Positions 1 to 11,450 of a stretch of 64,000 nucleotides of DNA are shown in pieces (the first letter of the stretch is position 1; each line of letters begins with the position of its first letter). This DNA comes from Topomyia yanbarensis (taxonomy: Eukaryota; Arthropoda; Insecta; Diptera; Culicidae), in the NCBI RefSeq assembly GCF_030247195.1, contig NC_080672.1, positions 29,891,906 to 29,955,905 on the forward strand, in the 5' to 3' direction. A program made the position numbers and the translations under genes. Below the pieces are notes generated by a model. That model was not told where the DNA came from. It saw only the letters and a list, made by a program, of their open reading frames with translations, and searched no databases.

Positions 1-116
1 ATTACATTTTATTATTATACACCACATGACAACTATATACAGGAAAATAAATCATTATTCGAGTTCTAAAATTTTGAAAAAGAAAAAACAGCCACGGTAA
101 TATTGAACTGAAAAAA
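1..116. other. AT-rich flank, nothing assigned
   Basis: Short AT-rich lead-in before the tandem repeat. I see no gene or recognisable element in it. Confidence 0.5.
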
Positions 117-1134
117 GGTGCAAAATCGGCAAAGTCCCAAAAAGTCGATTATAAAATTTTTTTTTTTGAGATAACATAAAATCTCGACGTTTCATGCATT
201 TTAAAGATGTTTGACATCAAAAATACAAATTCGATTTCTGAAATTTCATGGGGTCCCCCCTTTGAAAAAAAAAAATTGAGTTCCGGTTTATATGGGAATT
301 TCATATGTGACCGGACGATTTAGTCTATATTTCCGGACCCATATAAGCGATCCGTACGAAATTTTATAGACATCTGTAGGGATATTATAGCTATCATTTG
401 GGACTAAGTTTGTGAAAATCGGCCCAACCATTTCCGGGAAACTGATGCGAGTTCGTAAATTTTGAAAGATGGCCGCTTTTGCCGGGCACTTCCGGAACCG
501 TCTATGGTGGTCAATGTAGTCAACGAAAGTTTGGTTGGCCGTCAGTGACCTAGAACAGCAAATTGAAGTTGTTTGAGAGACATTTTAGCGAAATTTTTAC
601 CTTTTTTGCTTTCATCGGAGTATCGGTTTGAATCACAATTTGCTATGTGATCGCTCGCCACAACCTGTAACTCCGGAACCGGAAGTCGGATCGGGATGAA
701 ATTAAATAGCCATTTACGGGGACGCAATACCTTTCATTTGAGGTTAAGTTTAGTCGAATCGGTCTAGCCATCTCCGAGAAACCGATGTGACTGTTATTCT
801 GAATTTAGATACTTCCGCCAGGGCTTCCGGAACCGATGATGGTGGCCAATGTGGCCAAATAGACTTTGAATGGATGTTAGTGACCCAATACTACAAATCG
901 AAGCAGTTGTGGTCATATTTTGGAAAAAAATTCACCTTTATACATTCATTGCAGAATTTATTAAAATCGACATTTTCTGCGTGTTCGTACTCATCACCCT
1001 GTAATTCCGGAACCGGAAGTCGGATCCATTAGAAATTCAATAGCAGCCTATGGGAACGTTGCACCTTTCATTTGAGACTAAGTTTGTCAAAATCGGTTCA
1101 GCCATCTCTGAGAAAAATGAGTGACATTTTTGGT

Positions 1135-1180
1135 CACATACACACACATACATACATACACACATACATACACACACATA
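1135..1180. repeat. (CA/TA)n microsatellite in repeat copy 1
   Basis: Alternating CACACA and CATACATA blocks inside the first ~1.19 kb unit, directly before GACATTTGCCGAACTCGACG. Confidence 0.85.
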
Positions 1181-2312
1181 GACATTTGCCGAACTCGACG
1201 AACTGAATCGAATGGTATATGTCACTCGGCCCTCCGGGCCTCCGTTAAAAAGTCGGTTTTCAGAGCAATTGCAATACCTTTCTATTGAGAAAGGCAAAAA
1301 GGTGCGAAATCGGCAGTCCCAAAAAGTCGATTTTTATAAAAAAAAATTTCGAGATAACATAAAATCTCGACGTTTCATGCATTTTAAAGATGTTTGGCAT
1401 CAAAAATACGAATTCGATTTCTGAAATTTCATGGGGTCCCCCCTTTGAAAAAAAAAATTGAGTTCCGGCTTATATGGGAATTTCATATGTGACCGGACGG
1501 TTTAGTCTATATTTCCGGAACCATATAAGCGATCCGTACGAATTTTTACAGACATCTGTAGGGATATTATAGCTATCATTTGGGACTAAGTTTGTGAAAA
1601 TCGGTTCAACCATTTCCGGGAAACTGATGCGAGTTCGTAAATTTTGAAAGATGGCCGCTTTTGCCGGGCACTTCCGGAACCGTCTATGGTGGTCAATGTA
1701 GTCAACGAAAGTTTGGTTGGCCGTCGGTGACCTAGAACAGCAAATTGAAGTTGTTTGAGAGACATTTTAGCGAAATTTTTACCTTTTTTGCTTTCATCGG
1801 AGTATCGGTTTGAATCACAATTTGCTATGTGATCGCACGCCACAACCTGTAACTCCGGAACCGGAAGTCGGATCGGGATGAAATTAAATAGCCATTTACG
1901 GGGACGCAATACCTTTCATCTGAGGTCAAGTTTAGTCGAATCGGTCTAGCCATCTCCGAGAAACCGATGTGACTGTTATTCTGAATTTAGATACTTCTGC
2001 CGGGGCTTCCGGAACCGAGGATGGTGGCCAATGTGGCCAAATAGACTTTGAATGGATGTTAGTGACCTAATACTACAAATCGAAGCAGTTGTGGTCATAT
2101 TTTGGAAAAATTTTCACCTTTATACATTCATTGCAGAATTTATTAAAATCGAATTCTGCGTGTTCGTACTTATCACCCTGTAATTCCGGAACCGGAAGTC
2201 GGATCCATTAGAAATTCAATAGCAGCCTATGGGAACGTGCACCTTTCATTTGAGACTAAGTTTGTCAAAATCGGTTCAGCCATCTCTGAGAAAAATGAGT
2301 GACATTTTTGGT

Positions 2313-2370
2313 CACATACACACACAAACACACACACATACATACATACATACACACATACATACACACA
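2313..2370. repeat. (CA/TA)n microsatellite in repeat copy 2
   Basis: Same position in the second unit as the tract at 1135-1180 but about 12 bp longer, so the two copies differ in microsatellite length. Confidence 0.85.
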
Positions 2371-2573
2371 GACATTTGCCGAACTCGACGAACTTAATCG
2401 AATGGTATATGTCACTCGGCCCTCCGGGCCTCCGTTAAAAAGTCGGTTTTCAGAGTAATTGCAATACCTTTCTATTGAGAAAGGCAAAATGGTTCGGATT
2501 TATTCATAAAAAAACAATGCATACCTTTTGTACTTTTCTTGTAGCTTAAATGACACTTTAATCGAAAAAAAAA

Positions 2574-3002
2574 ATGGAAACCAGCTATTCGGCAGTAGAA
2601 ACATATCACGGGAAAGAACATGGAAGATTTTTAACTGCGATCAATGGAGATGTATGCGCCACAATGCATCGGAATGTCAGCGGTAGCGGATGTATAATGG
2701 ATGGATTTCAACGGTCGCTGGAATTCCTATGCATCGCGTTTGAGCTAAAGAAATTCTTACCGGAAATTTCCTTAAAAGATAATCTGTTATTCACGGGCGC
2801 TCGACCACAAAAGAATAAACAAAAAACTTTCCGCCAAACACTTCACAAAGTTACAAATGGCCGCGATTTGACAGTTAATTTTCATGAACAACCAAATGTA
2901 CCGAAATTCAGTAATGAAGAGATAATTTTACCCGACGTTCGGTATTTTTGTACCGGATACGGGAATAATGCGATATTACCGAATGAATTGTATTTTCAAT
3001 AA
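2574..3002 (+). other. 142-codon open frame of doubtful reality
   Basis: An ATG-initiated open frame directly after an A-run. No domain, signal peptide or membrane segment is recognisable. The last third runs into a repeat built from TTACCGA/TCGGTAA words (about 2930-3150), which argues that the 3' part is not host coding sequence. It could be part of an unrecognised transposable element or a chance frame. I do not assign a function. Confidence 0.15.
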
Positions 3003-3150
3003 CAGATTTTGGTAAAACCGTTTGTATATAACAAACTATTCGGTAAAATTTGACGTATTTTCTGTCAAATCATGTTTACCGAAAAACCGGTTATCTTTTG
3101 ATGTTTACCGAAACTTTCGTTAAAGGAATTACCGAACTGCGAAATCTAAT
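2930..3150. repeat. TTACCGA/TCGGTAA-rich repeat
   Basis: The words ACCGAA, TTACCGA and TTCGGTA recur on both strands over about 220 bp (for example GTTCGGTATTTTTGTACCGG near 2937 and CGAAAAACCGG near 3080), giving many short inverted pairs. This looks like a small non-autonomous element, but I could not define its ends. Confidence 0.45.
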
Positions 3151-3239
3151 TTGAGTGTGTATAAACTGGTACCACCATGATGTCCAAATGATGCAATACA
3201 TATTAAAATGTGTGCAACATTACTTAAATTTTCGTGTCT

Positions 3240-3925
3240 AGATCATTAATAACCCATCGAAGTCGCTTTGACCACATTGGCCACATATGATGGTTCTTGA
3301 TGCCCTCGGGGAACTAGCCAAGTCCCTAAGTTAATGGCATACCTATTTCTCAGCGAATTCTTTACCGATTTTTACAAAATTGGTCTCAGATGAAAGGTGC
3401 AGTGTTCCAATTGGCTTCTATTGAATTTCTGATTGATCCGACCTCCGGTTCCGGAATTACATGGTGATGAGTACGAACACGCAGCAAATCCGGATTTCAA
3501 CGTATACGGCGATGAATGTAAAAAGGTGATTTTTTTCCAAAATGTAACCACAACTGTTTGGATTTGTATCTCTAGGTCACTCGCAGTCATTTAAAGTCTC
3601 TTTGGCCATATTGGCCACCATCGACGGATCTGGAAGCCCTGGCGGAAGTATCCAAATTAAGAATAAAAGTTACATCGATTTCTCAGTGATGACTGGACCG
3701 ATTTGCCCAACTTTATAACTGAACGGTGTCCCCAAAAACTGTTATTAAATTTTATTTCGATCCTACTTCCGGTTGTGGAGTGTGGTCACAGAGATATCTG
3801 CTATTCAAACAGATACCACGATGAACACAAAAAGGATTTTTGCCTTTTTCATATGAAATCTCGCAACCTTATCCCGACCCGGAGGGTCGAGATTAGCAAA
3901 TGTCTGTATGTGTGTGTGTGTGTTT
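3240..3925 (-). repeat. Inverted, diverged copy of the modular repeat
   Basis: Reverse-complement relative of the 117-2490 unit. TCCGACCTCCGGTTCCGGAATTAC near 3438 is the complement of the CCGGAACCGGAAGTCGGA block, and TCTCAGATGAAAGGTGCA near 3385 complements the CATTTGAGACTAAG block. It ends with GCAAATGTCTGTATGTGTGTGTG near 3896, the complement of the (CA)n-GACATTTGC end. TTCTTGATGCCCTCGGGGAA near 3296 is shared with copies at about 5009 and 42343 (the last inverted). Confidence 0.8.
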
Positions 3926-4300
3926 TATAGTAAGGTTTAAAAAGCTTCAAAAGCGTGGTCTGTAGTGTATTGGCACTGTGTGGTACTCACGACTCACGTT
4001 CGTACCAAACCACTAAAAACAATCCTTACTTTTCACTTCCCCACGGAACTACGCCAAGGTATTACTTAGTTGAAGGGATCGTTGTGTTTTCTTCGCACCT
4101 CTTTCTTCTGCTTTATCTTGAAGCCTCACTTGGTCCATGGAATGGCTCGACCTATGACTCGATTTGTCTCCATCTATTACCTTGCCGTTTAAATCTCGTC
4201 CCCGTGAGCAGTTTAAGTACTGATTCCTTGAACCATATAGTTCTTGTTCCCGTGAGTCATTCAGCTCCCGGCCTTATCACGTTCTACTTGGATAGTCCCC
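3926..4300. other. Unassigned stretch
   Basis: Moderate-GC sequence between two repeat blocks. The plus-strand open frame here shows no recognisable domain. The TTGAACCATATAG and CCCGTGAGTCATTCAGCTCCCGG words anticipate the degenerate repeats that follow, so it is probably the older edge of that array. Confidence 0.4.
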
Positions 4301-5040
4301 AACGGTGAACTCACGCTACTCTGACCGACAGTTCTCCGACAGAGGAATTTCCCCCAACACCGATACCTGTTTCCTTGAGCCATTTAGCTCCCAGCTTTAT
4401 CGAGATCAACTCCTATCCTACTATTATTCTACTCCGACTGAGAGTTCCCCGACTAGGGAATTTCTTGAGTTACCAGTGTTTGTTTTGTGAGTCAATTAGC
4501 TCCCCTTTTCGTCGCGATTCTCTCGGGTAGTCCACGGCAGCAAATCTGAATTCCCCGGCGTAGATTGCTCCCGATACCGATCTACATTTCTGTGAGCCAT
4601 TAAGTTCGCCGCTTCTTCTACTAGGTCTAGTCCCCGGCGGAGGACATAGCCTACTCAAAGGGCCAGCCAGTAGGTGCTGAGGGCCATCCAGCGATTCCGG
4701 ATGGGGCGTAGCTTCCAGTTCACTGGCGCCCCAACGACTCACTGCTAGCTGTTCGACGCGTTCTACTCGGTCTAATCCTCAGCGGTGGATCTAGCCTTCT
4801 CACGAGCTACCTGGTAGGATGTCGAAGTCGATCCGGCCATTCCGGTGCAGCCTGACGTCCGGTTCGCTGGCGCCCCGACGACCCGAACTTATGTACTACT
4901 CAACTGGTCCCCAGCGGTGGACCCAGTCTACACCTACGGAGAGTTCCCCGGCGACGGAATTTCTCCCGAAACCCGATTTGTGGTTCCACGGCCACCTATG
5001 GCGGTTCTTAATGCCCTCGGGGAATTCGCCAAGTTCTTAA
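4300..5040. repeat. GC-rich degenerate tandem repeats
   Basis: Imperfect direct repeats share blocks such as TTCTACT.GGTCTA.TCC..GCGG.GGA (near 4614 and 4762), CACTGGCGCCCCAACGACTC versus CGCTGGCGCCCCGACGACCC (near 4721 and 4867), and GAGTTCCCCGRC.. followed by GGAATTTC (near 4442 and 4941). Copies are about 150-500 bp apart and strongly diverged. GC is clearly above the surroundings. Open frames on both strands follow the repeat and are not convincing genes. Confidence 0.7.
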
Positions 5041-5725
5041 GCCAATATCTCACAGCGAACTCTTAACCGATTTTTACAAATTTTATGTCAAATGAAACAT
5101 ATAATACTTTTATTGACTGCTATTGAATTTCTTTCAGTACTGGCTTTTGGTTCCGGAGTTGCACCTTGATAATTGCGGTGACATTTTCTCACATTACTCA
5201 TATATACCGGTACAATCGTAATACCTCATAGGTTAAAAATCTATTGAAATTAACATCAAATTACTTCGATTCGCTGGTCTAAATCACTGATTGTGAATCA
5301 ATGATTCTTGGAATAATTGTCCCCAATCGACAATTTCGGAAGTCTCGGGTTTCGGAACTGAAGCAACTCCAGTGATGACTGAACCAATTTTCACTAACCT
5401 TGTCTCAAATGGAAGGTAGAATATGAAGTTGACTGTTGGACCCCCCCCCCCATCAACCTCTCCCCAACTCTCCTTTCCCCCCTCCATTTCAGACCTAACT
5501 CACACCCGCATTCCCTTCACCCGTATACCAAAATGTGTTAGGTTTTCCTCCACGCATTCTCTCCTCCCATTAATTCTACCCGGCCATCCCCCATCATCCT
5601 GCATTTGAAAATATGTTAACATGAAGACAACATTTAACTCACGCTGATTAAGCTAATTAGATATTATATTTTTGTTTGTTTCAAGTGTGTCAACGTCGAC
5701 ATATTACTCATCAGGTTCATGGCAG
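5040..5725 (-). repeat. Composite repeat, inverted relative of 41805-42340
   Basis: Read on the minus strand, this matches 41805-42340: TATTTTCAAATGCAGGATGATGGGGG here against TATTTTAAAATGCGGGATGGTGGGGG there, and both continue into CTTCCATTTGAGAC. Relative to that copy, this one has an extra ~140 bp pyrimidine-rich block (about 5442-5590) that includes a run of 11 C at 5441-5451. Confidence 0.8.
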
Positions 5726-6750
5726 TCGTGCACTTGTAACCGAACGTTACAGGAATCAAACTACATTTTTTATCGCTATTTACAATGAATCAAAAGAACA
5801 TTCAAGGTGCTTAATTTATACCCAAAACATATACAAAAACAAGTACACCGTACATACCAAATACACAAAACCACACCGGTGGGACTGGCTGCTGAAAAGG
5901 CCCGATTGGAAAGGGGATCGTCAGTAGACCTATCAAGGTCGAACACTCGGAAACAGGGCAAGAACCACCATCAATTAGTCACCGTTGGTCAATTTCATAC
6001 AGGCGAGCGAGTGCGTAAGGCGTGTTTCAATTAAAAAATCAGTGAGATAAATAGAGCAACTAAGTGTCATCGCCATTCAGGACCTTTTGATACCCTTTTC
6101 GATACCTTTTGGTACTTACCATAATTTGGCATTCCCGGAAGTTGGGAACTCCCGGAGACACACCGCACACGCATCGGCCTAGGTGGCTTGACGGTCACCT
6201 ACGTCTAACCGTAAATGACCAGCTTTCAGTTCCCTATTCATCAACGAAAATCAGGGACAAAGACTCTCGGGCAAAGGCCCTAATTACCAAGGAGAGCCAC
6301 CCTTCTCGGTCTGGCAAATGTCGGTCTCGTCCGTCGCCAACCAATCTCGCCAACGAAGGAAGCGCCTGTTGGACATCTCGCCCAGAACGCCTTTCTGGGA
6401 CCGCCATTTTACCCACCATCCCAGCGTCGAACCATACACCCTAGGAACCAGCCATCGCCATCTTGCACGAGGTCATCCTCGCAACAATTCCGGACCCGAA
6501 GACGATCAGCGAGCGCTCGCCGGTTCATCTAGCTGCCAACAAACTATAGAGTACGGTATGTACCAGTGAACCCACCAGTGAAACCCATAGCATTACACGA
6601 ACATCACACAATAAAAGACAGACGTTAAGAAGGTTGAGTGTTTTCTTAGCAAAAGATCCGCGAAATCCCTCCAGTTTGCCCAGTAGCGCGCCGATCCTGC
6701 GACTAAGTCCGAGTCACGTGCTGCTGAAGCTTGTCGGGTAAACCTTAAGT
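5726..6750 (+). mobile_element. Solo-LTR-like insertion (tentative)
   Basis: This ~1 kb block interrupts a repeat that is continuous on both sides in the inverted copy at 41230-42340. It begins near TGCACTTGTAACCG and ends near AAGTTACACA, consistent with TG...CA LTR ends. It has a polyadenylation signal AATAAA at 6610-6615 about 140 bp before the end, like an R-U5 boundary. No gag/pol is present, so a solo LTR is the simplest reading. I could not find a clean target-site duplication, and the 5' edge is uncertain. Small open frames in it are not recognisable. Another unknown insertion would also fit. Confidence 0.4.
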
Positions 6751-6900
6751 TACACACTCATATATACTTACCAAGTATAATAAGAATATTATAGACATTT
6801 CCACAATGTTAAATTGAACATAACCAGCTATTAAATCATAGCTTTGATAAATGATATGGACACAATTGCACCACTAGGTGGATTAAAACAGGTTTTAATT
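6751..6900. repeat. Repeat edge shared in inverted form with 41230-41375
   Basis: CACAATTGCACCACTAGGTGGATT near 6861 is present as its complement near 41249, and ATAGACATTTCCACAATGTT near 6791 pairs with ATTGTGGAAATGTCTATTAC near 41323. This shows that the 5-6.9 kb and 41.2-42.7 kb regions are two inverted copies of one composite repeat carrying different later insertions. Confidence 0.75.
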
Positions 6901-7199
6901 GGATTCCTGGTATATTCAGACGTAAGTAACCTAACAATATTAATTTGTACTGTATCGATTTTGTTGGTTATTTTCGGCAAATTTGAGAATAAGAGAAACG
7001 AAAGCAATGAAAGTGAAAGACGGATAGGTATTCTAGAGCGAATCAGTTATAAACTTAGAATGGTAAACTAGGACTGGGCAGGCTCATATTGACATGATCG
7101 AAAGGAAATGTGAAGAATTCTTTGCCTTCTGCTAAGTAGGAGTTGGGTGTTGCACCCAAGTCTACCGCATGGTCTATGGTAGAACATAACTCATCATCA
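6901..7199. other. Unassigned AT-rich spacer
   Basis: AT-rich sequence. A short hydrophobic open frame (6844-7071) starts inside the repeat above and is not supported as a gene. Confidence 0.4.
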
Positions 7200-8520
7200 T
7201 ATTTTACCGCCGACGCCGGCTTTGGTTCAGGAACTGTATTTCCATACAGGAAACTTCTATGTTCGAAAGCTACTTAACCCCGTCTTCGTAGTTTTAGACA
7301 AAAATGGCATGACAAATCCAAGTGAAATGTCTCATGAATGTATACTTGCGAATAGTCGAAGACTGCATATCAAGGAGATTGGTAGCTCTGTCCAGCAACG
7401 CCACTTGCGGGTAAAGGTAGTACTTACTATAGTGATGCACACACACATATACACTTTTACATTGAACTTCCTACTTTCCGCTAATAGAGGCAATATAACA
7501 CCTGTCGCTTCTGTTTTGTATGAGGGAAGGAAAGAGATATCAGTCTTCTTAATATGTAGTCTTCGGAACAGTGCTGTTGACGCATGTTTTATATCCGACC
7601 TCACAACTCGCGATATTTGTGCTGTCACGGTCAATATAACTGTTGATAACAGAAACACGAAATACGTCTATTGTTCGGCCTATTTGCCGCATAATGAAGC
7701 ATCACATTCTGATGGTTTCAAATTTCAAAAGGGTTGTATCATACTGTTGTAGAAATGGGTCTCCCCTCATAATCTGCGGTGATGCAAATTCTCACCACAT
7801 AATTTGGGGCAGCTCAGATGTCAATTTGAGAAACCGAATTGATGGGATACGTAAGTAGTACAAATCTGCACATACTGGCTGGCAGAGAAGAGGTGTTGGA
7901 ACTCTCTGCTCTGACGGTATTACGCATGAGTGGGCAAACTGACACATAAACACATGTCGTAATCCCAAATCTAGGAGCTGGGACCTCCACAAAGCGGGCT
8001 TGGAGACTAGGTTTCATGGGCGGCTTCCGATGATTGAATCTCCAAGCGATTGGATGAGGTAGTGGATAAAACAAACTCACTCGTAGTAGCAGCATACCTT
8101 TTTCAGTTGTCCCTGAACGCATCGTATCATATATCTCAAACGGTCAAATTTCAGCGCATTGGAAGATATCATCATGCTAATGTATCTATTATGTACTGAT
8201 AACATTTAAGATATTTCCCACATTAATCACACAAGGCAAATTTTTCTCAAGTTCCGCAAATGAACTCGGGAGTGAAAGACGTAATGAATAATGCGTGAAT
8301 GTCTAGCAACAATCAATCACGCAAGATTTGTCATCCCTAGCGAGGCTATCATAAATTATTCCAAGTTCCGACTGTACAAACGCCAAATACATGTACCTAT
8401 GCCGATTAGTGATGCACGGTGGTCTCTTACCCAAACGGAAGGTACAACGACATCTCTTCAGCTTCTACCTGACTACCCGCGTACACCGGCCACTATAGAG
8501 GTGCGTGTGTTTCCGCTATA
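7200..8520 (+). pseudogene. Non-LTR retrotransposon ORF2 relic (AP-endonuclease domain)
   Basis: Broken plus-strand remnant of an ORF2. One frame (7222-7752) carries SDLTTRDICAVTVNITVDNR and YVYCSAYLPHNEAS, resembling the central part of mosquito non-LTR endonuclease domains. After a frameshift, another frame (7643-7858) carries ICGDANSHHIIWGSSDVNLR, which contains the endonuclease signature G-D-x-N-x-H...W-G-S. Weaker resemblance continues to about 8500 with further stops. It lacks an intact start, reverse transcriptase and tail. It is not closely similar to the intact element at 22956-29063, so it comes from another family. Which clade it belongs to is not resolved. Confidence 0.7.
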
Positions 8521-11450
8521 GCCATCATTAGACACAACATCGGTGGTGCATTGCATCAGTCACACTTGATTTACATGGCGGAAAACAGTCAGCTCGTTGA
8601 CGGGAAACTTTTTGCACGCAAGTAAGTGGTACCTACGCGAAACTAACAACAAACGTGGTGGTGTTTTGTACACCTTTTGGGGCCATCGCATCGCTGCTGT
8701 GTGCAAATCAATTAAAACCAACAACCTCTCGAGGGCGTACTCCAGCCGAGCTGAGCTTAGGTAATTCACAAGGGGCCACTTCAATCGGAAGCCACTTGCT
8801 TTCATTTTATATGGCTTCTTGATTTCGGTTAGATAAAAAAGGCTTTTCATGTTTCATTAATAGCTGTTGTACCCTTTCTAAATAGCAGCGGGTCACACTG
8901 TTTTTTCCATAAAATATGTGATCCGTGCGTGGATCAGTGGTCAATGGTTACGCGGGTCACACTATAAAGTAGAGAAAATTAGCTAAATACATTATCGTGT
9001 AGCATTTGCCATTTATAGTCTGTTTACACTATTTTCAAATTAGCCTACCAAGTTCAATGACTACAATTTATCGCTGAAGGTGCTTTTTGCTTTCATCACA
9101 CCACGAAGGGGAAGTGCATCGTTTCATGATTTATCCGATCGTGCTTTATATTCAACCGCCAATGCACGTACCTATGTATGTCTGCCGCGGTTCTGTAAGC
9201 TCATCGTAGCAATTTCTTGCATGGTGTTTGACGGATTAGAAGTGGGTCGTCGGGGTTCGAACCGGAACATCACGTTCTCCATGACGGTGGCGGTTTCATC
9301 TGCTCAATACTACTAAGGCGGCAAACAGGTGAAGAATCAAACCACAGCAGAGGCTGTGCTGCATTGGTAAATATAGTGAATGCCACAACAGGTGAAGTAG
9401 CACACGAGAAGTCGATGGACCGGTTTTCTTCTCTGACGGCGCTTGATCCCGGGTCCGGTGTCGGCCCGATTTCCCCTTGGAGGTATTTATTGTATGAGCT
9501 TTTGCGGTGATTTCTACCGGCGTGATTAGAAGAATTCGAGGAAATAAAATCACACCGTAGGACCTTGAATGGAGGTGAAATTTTGTTCAATATAGAAATG
9601 GACAAACTGCTCATGGGTGAGGATGGAAAAATCGTCACAATTCGCTTAGTAATGGAATGTAAGTTTATTCATTTTGCACGTTTAATTGATTGGTGGAATG
9701 GCGCAAAACGTAAACAGAAAGTGAGATTAGCTTGACATGTTCATGCTTATATTGCTTATAAACGTTTTGAACTGTGAGTGTGAGCGGAACAGGTTTTTTG
9801 TTTTCAAAATCTAAATTTTCATAACGCAATAAGAAATAGCTGAATTACTTCGCATTGTAAAATCAAGAAATTCGACCAAATTTCGTCCATTCCGAAAACT
9901 TTTCGATGGGGTTTCCAGAATCTTGCACAAAGGTGATCATTGATGGTTTTTTTTATTTATGCTTTTTGGGCACTCACAAATTAATCAGCAGCATAGTAGG
10001 CTCGTCTGCAACCTTCAGCGGAGCTCTGATGACATGCGATTGAATTCAGAACGTTTTCAAAACGTGTTCGGTATAATCTAGCTTAAGTGACATCCCTACC
10101 TTTACCTACTGAGTTTGACATGTTGATGATAAATTATTATGCACATTTGACAATTTAAAAACTTTAACGCGTTTACCTAGAAGTAAACCAAGCAAAAACG
10201 ATGAATATTTATGTACTTTCCGCTTGAGCATGATGGCCCTACATTTCGTGGATGCTACTCCGTGATTGACCAGAATAAATAAAATCACGCAGAGAATCAA
10301 CGAATGGAACCTGGGAATAGCTGTCCATCCTCAATGTGCACGTTTCGACAATTCTCTACTGAAATGCCAATAACGGCACTGGCCACCTCTTTGCAGTCAT
10401 CGAGGAAGGCAATGAATGTTAGTACAACAAACGTTATTATGGAGACTGTGTCTACCCCTGCATCTCCGCGTTTGCCATGGGAAGGAATTTTTGTTAGTTA
10501 CACGAGTCTGTACTCACCTTGATAAGTATTACGATCTATGCAACTCTCAGAAGTGTTATCATGTGTTTAATGCTCTGAGCAACCAGCTGCCGAGAACTTA
10601 TGATTGATTTATCGTTTGTTGAATTAAGAGAAATACGAGTTTTCTTTTCCCAAAATATTGATTTCTTTCTTTGTACATATATTGTTGCAATAAATTTTTG
10701 AAACCGCTCCAACCAGGCCTCCCTCTTGAACTTAGAAAGTAAATAAATTTTAGTTTAAACTTATGTTAACACTTTAATCGTGTTTTTCTCGAAACCATGT
10801 CTTCAAAGCCGGTACCATGGCATTCTCAAGAACCGCTCCAGCAATCCTCTTATTGTTTTTATGTTAAAAAACTTATTAGTCTATCTAGTCTTTGATCTAT
10901 TTTTTGGAAAAATTACCTGAAAGTATTTTTGATGCAATTAAAGTTGATTTTTCGCAGAATTTTTGTTTATTTGTTCAAATCCCAACCATTTTATTTATAA
11001 TTTGATTTTTTTGAAAATGGATGGATCAAGATGTAGATAATTTAATATGCTTTAAGATTCTTTTCGATTTTTTCATTTCCGATGAACGTTCGAGTACCAA
11101 TTCATGGTACCGTATTTCGGGCTAATGACTCTTTCGGTTTAATAGCATTCCACCTTATAACCCATTCGGTCTAATGGCGTTCGACTAATGACTCATTTGG
11201 CATTATGCTCCATTCGGCGTTATGCCACATTCAGCCTAACAGCTTTCGGTCTAATGGCCTATGAAGGTAACCTGCATTTCCGCTCGAAAAACGCTAACTG
11301 AGCAAATTTATTTCTAATTGTTACTTGAAGCTGCGCATTGCTCAAGAATAAACTAAATTGAAACCAAAATCTGCTATCATGAACAAAGTTTTGCCTATCT
11401 TGTTCTCTGGACCATAAACAGCGCAAATAATTCATTTACAGGTGAACGGA
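8521..11450. other. Intergenic stretch without a supported gene
   Basis: Mostly AT-rich. A block at about 9080-9640 is richer in GC and contains several overlapping open frames on both strands, none with a recognisable domain. GCGGGTCACACT occurs twice (near 8888 and 8952). Near 10300-10505 the minus strand holds a short open frame with one hydrophobic segment (TFVVLTFIAFLDD) but no ATG or convincing splice sites; I could not identify it. From about 11110 to 11260 the words CATTCGG and TTCGGTCTAATGGC recur, a small low-complexity repeat. Confidence 0.4.

Larger units (their letters stand above)
117..2490. repeat. Two-copy tandem repeat, ~1.19 kb unit (mosquito modular repeat)
   Basis: Two direct copies (about 117-1299 and 1300-2490) can be followed base by base with only scattered differences. 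The block GTCCCAAAAAGTCGATT starts at 134 and again at 1316, and TCTATTGAGAAAGGCA recurs at 1281 and 2471, so the period is about 1182-1190 bp. Each unit contains about three diverged sub-repeats of roughly 340 bp, marked by CCGGAACCGGAAGTCGGAT, CATTTGAGACTAAGTTTGT and a GGTGGCCAATGTGGCC-like block, then a (CA/TA)n tract and a terminal imperfect palindrome CCTTTCTATTGAGAAAGG. Diverged relatives lie at 3240-3925, 5040-5725 and 41805-42677. Short ORFs inside it occur in both copies and shift with indels, so I treat it as non-coding repeat. Its superfamily is unknown to me. Confidence 0.9.

Noticed and set aside
2229..2438. His/Thr-rich frame
   Set aside because: It is a translation of the (CA/TA)n microsatellite inside the tandem repeat.
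4305..5066. Several plus-strand frames of 61-73 codons with Pro/Ser-rich products
   Set aside because: They recur with the degenerate GC-rich tandem repeat and differ by indels between copies.
10106..10300. Minus-strand frame with a signal-peptide-like start (ILCVILFILVNHGVAS)
   Set aside because: The first codon is TTG, no ATG precedes the hydrophobic part, and no convincing splice acceptor supplies one.
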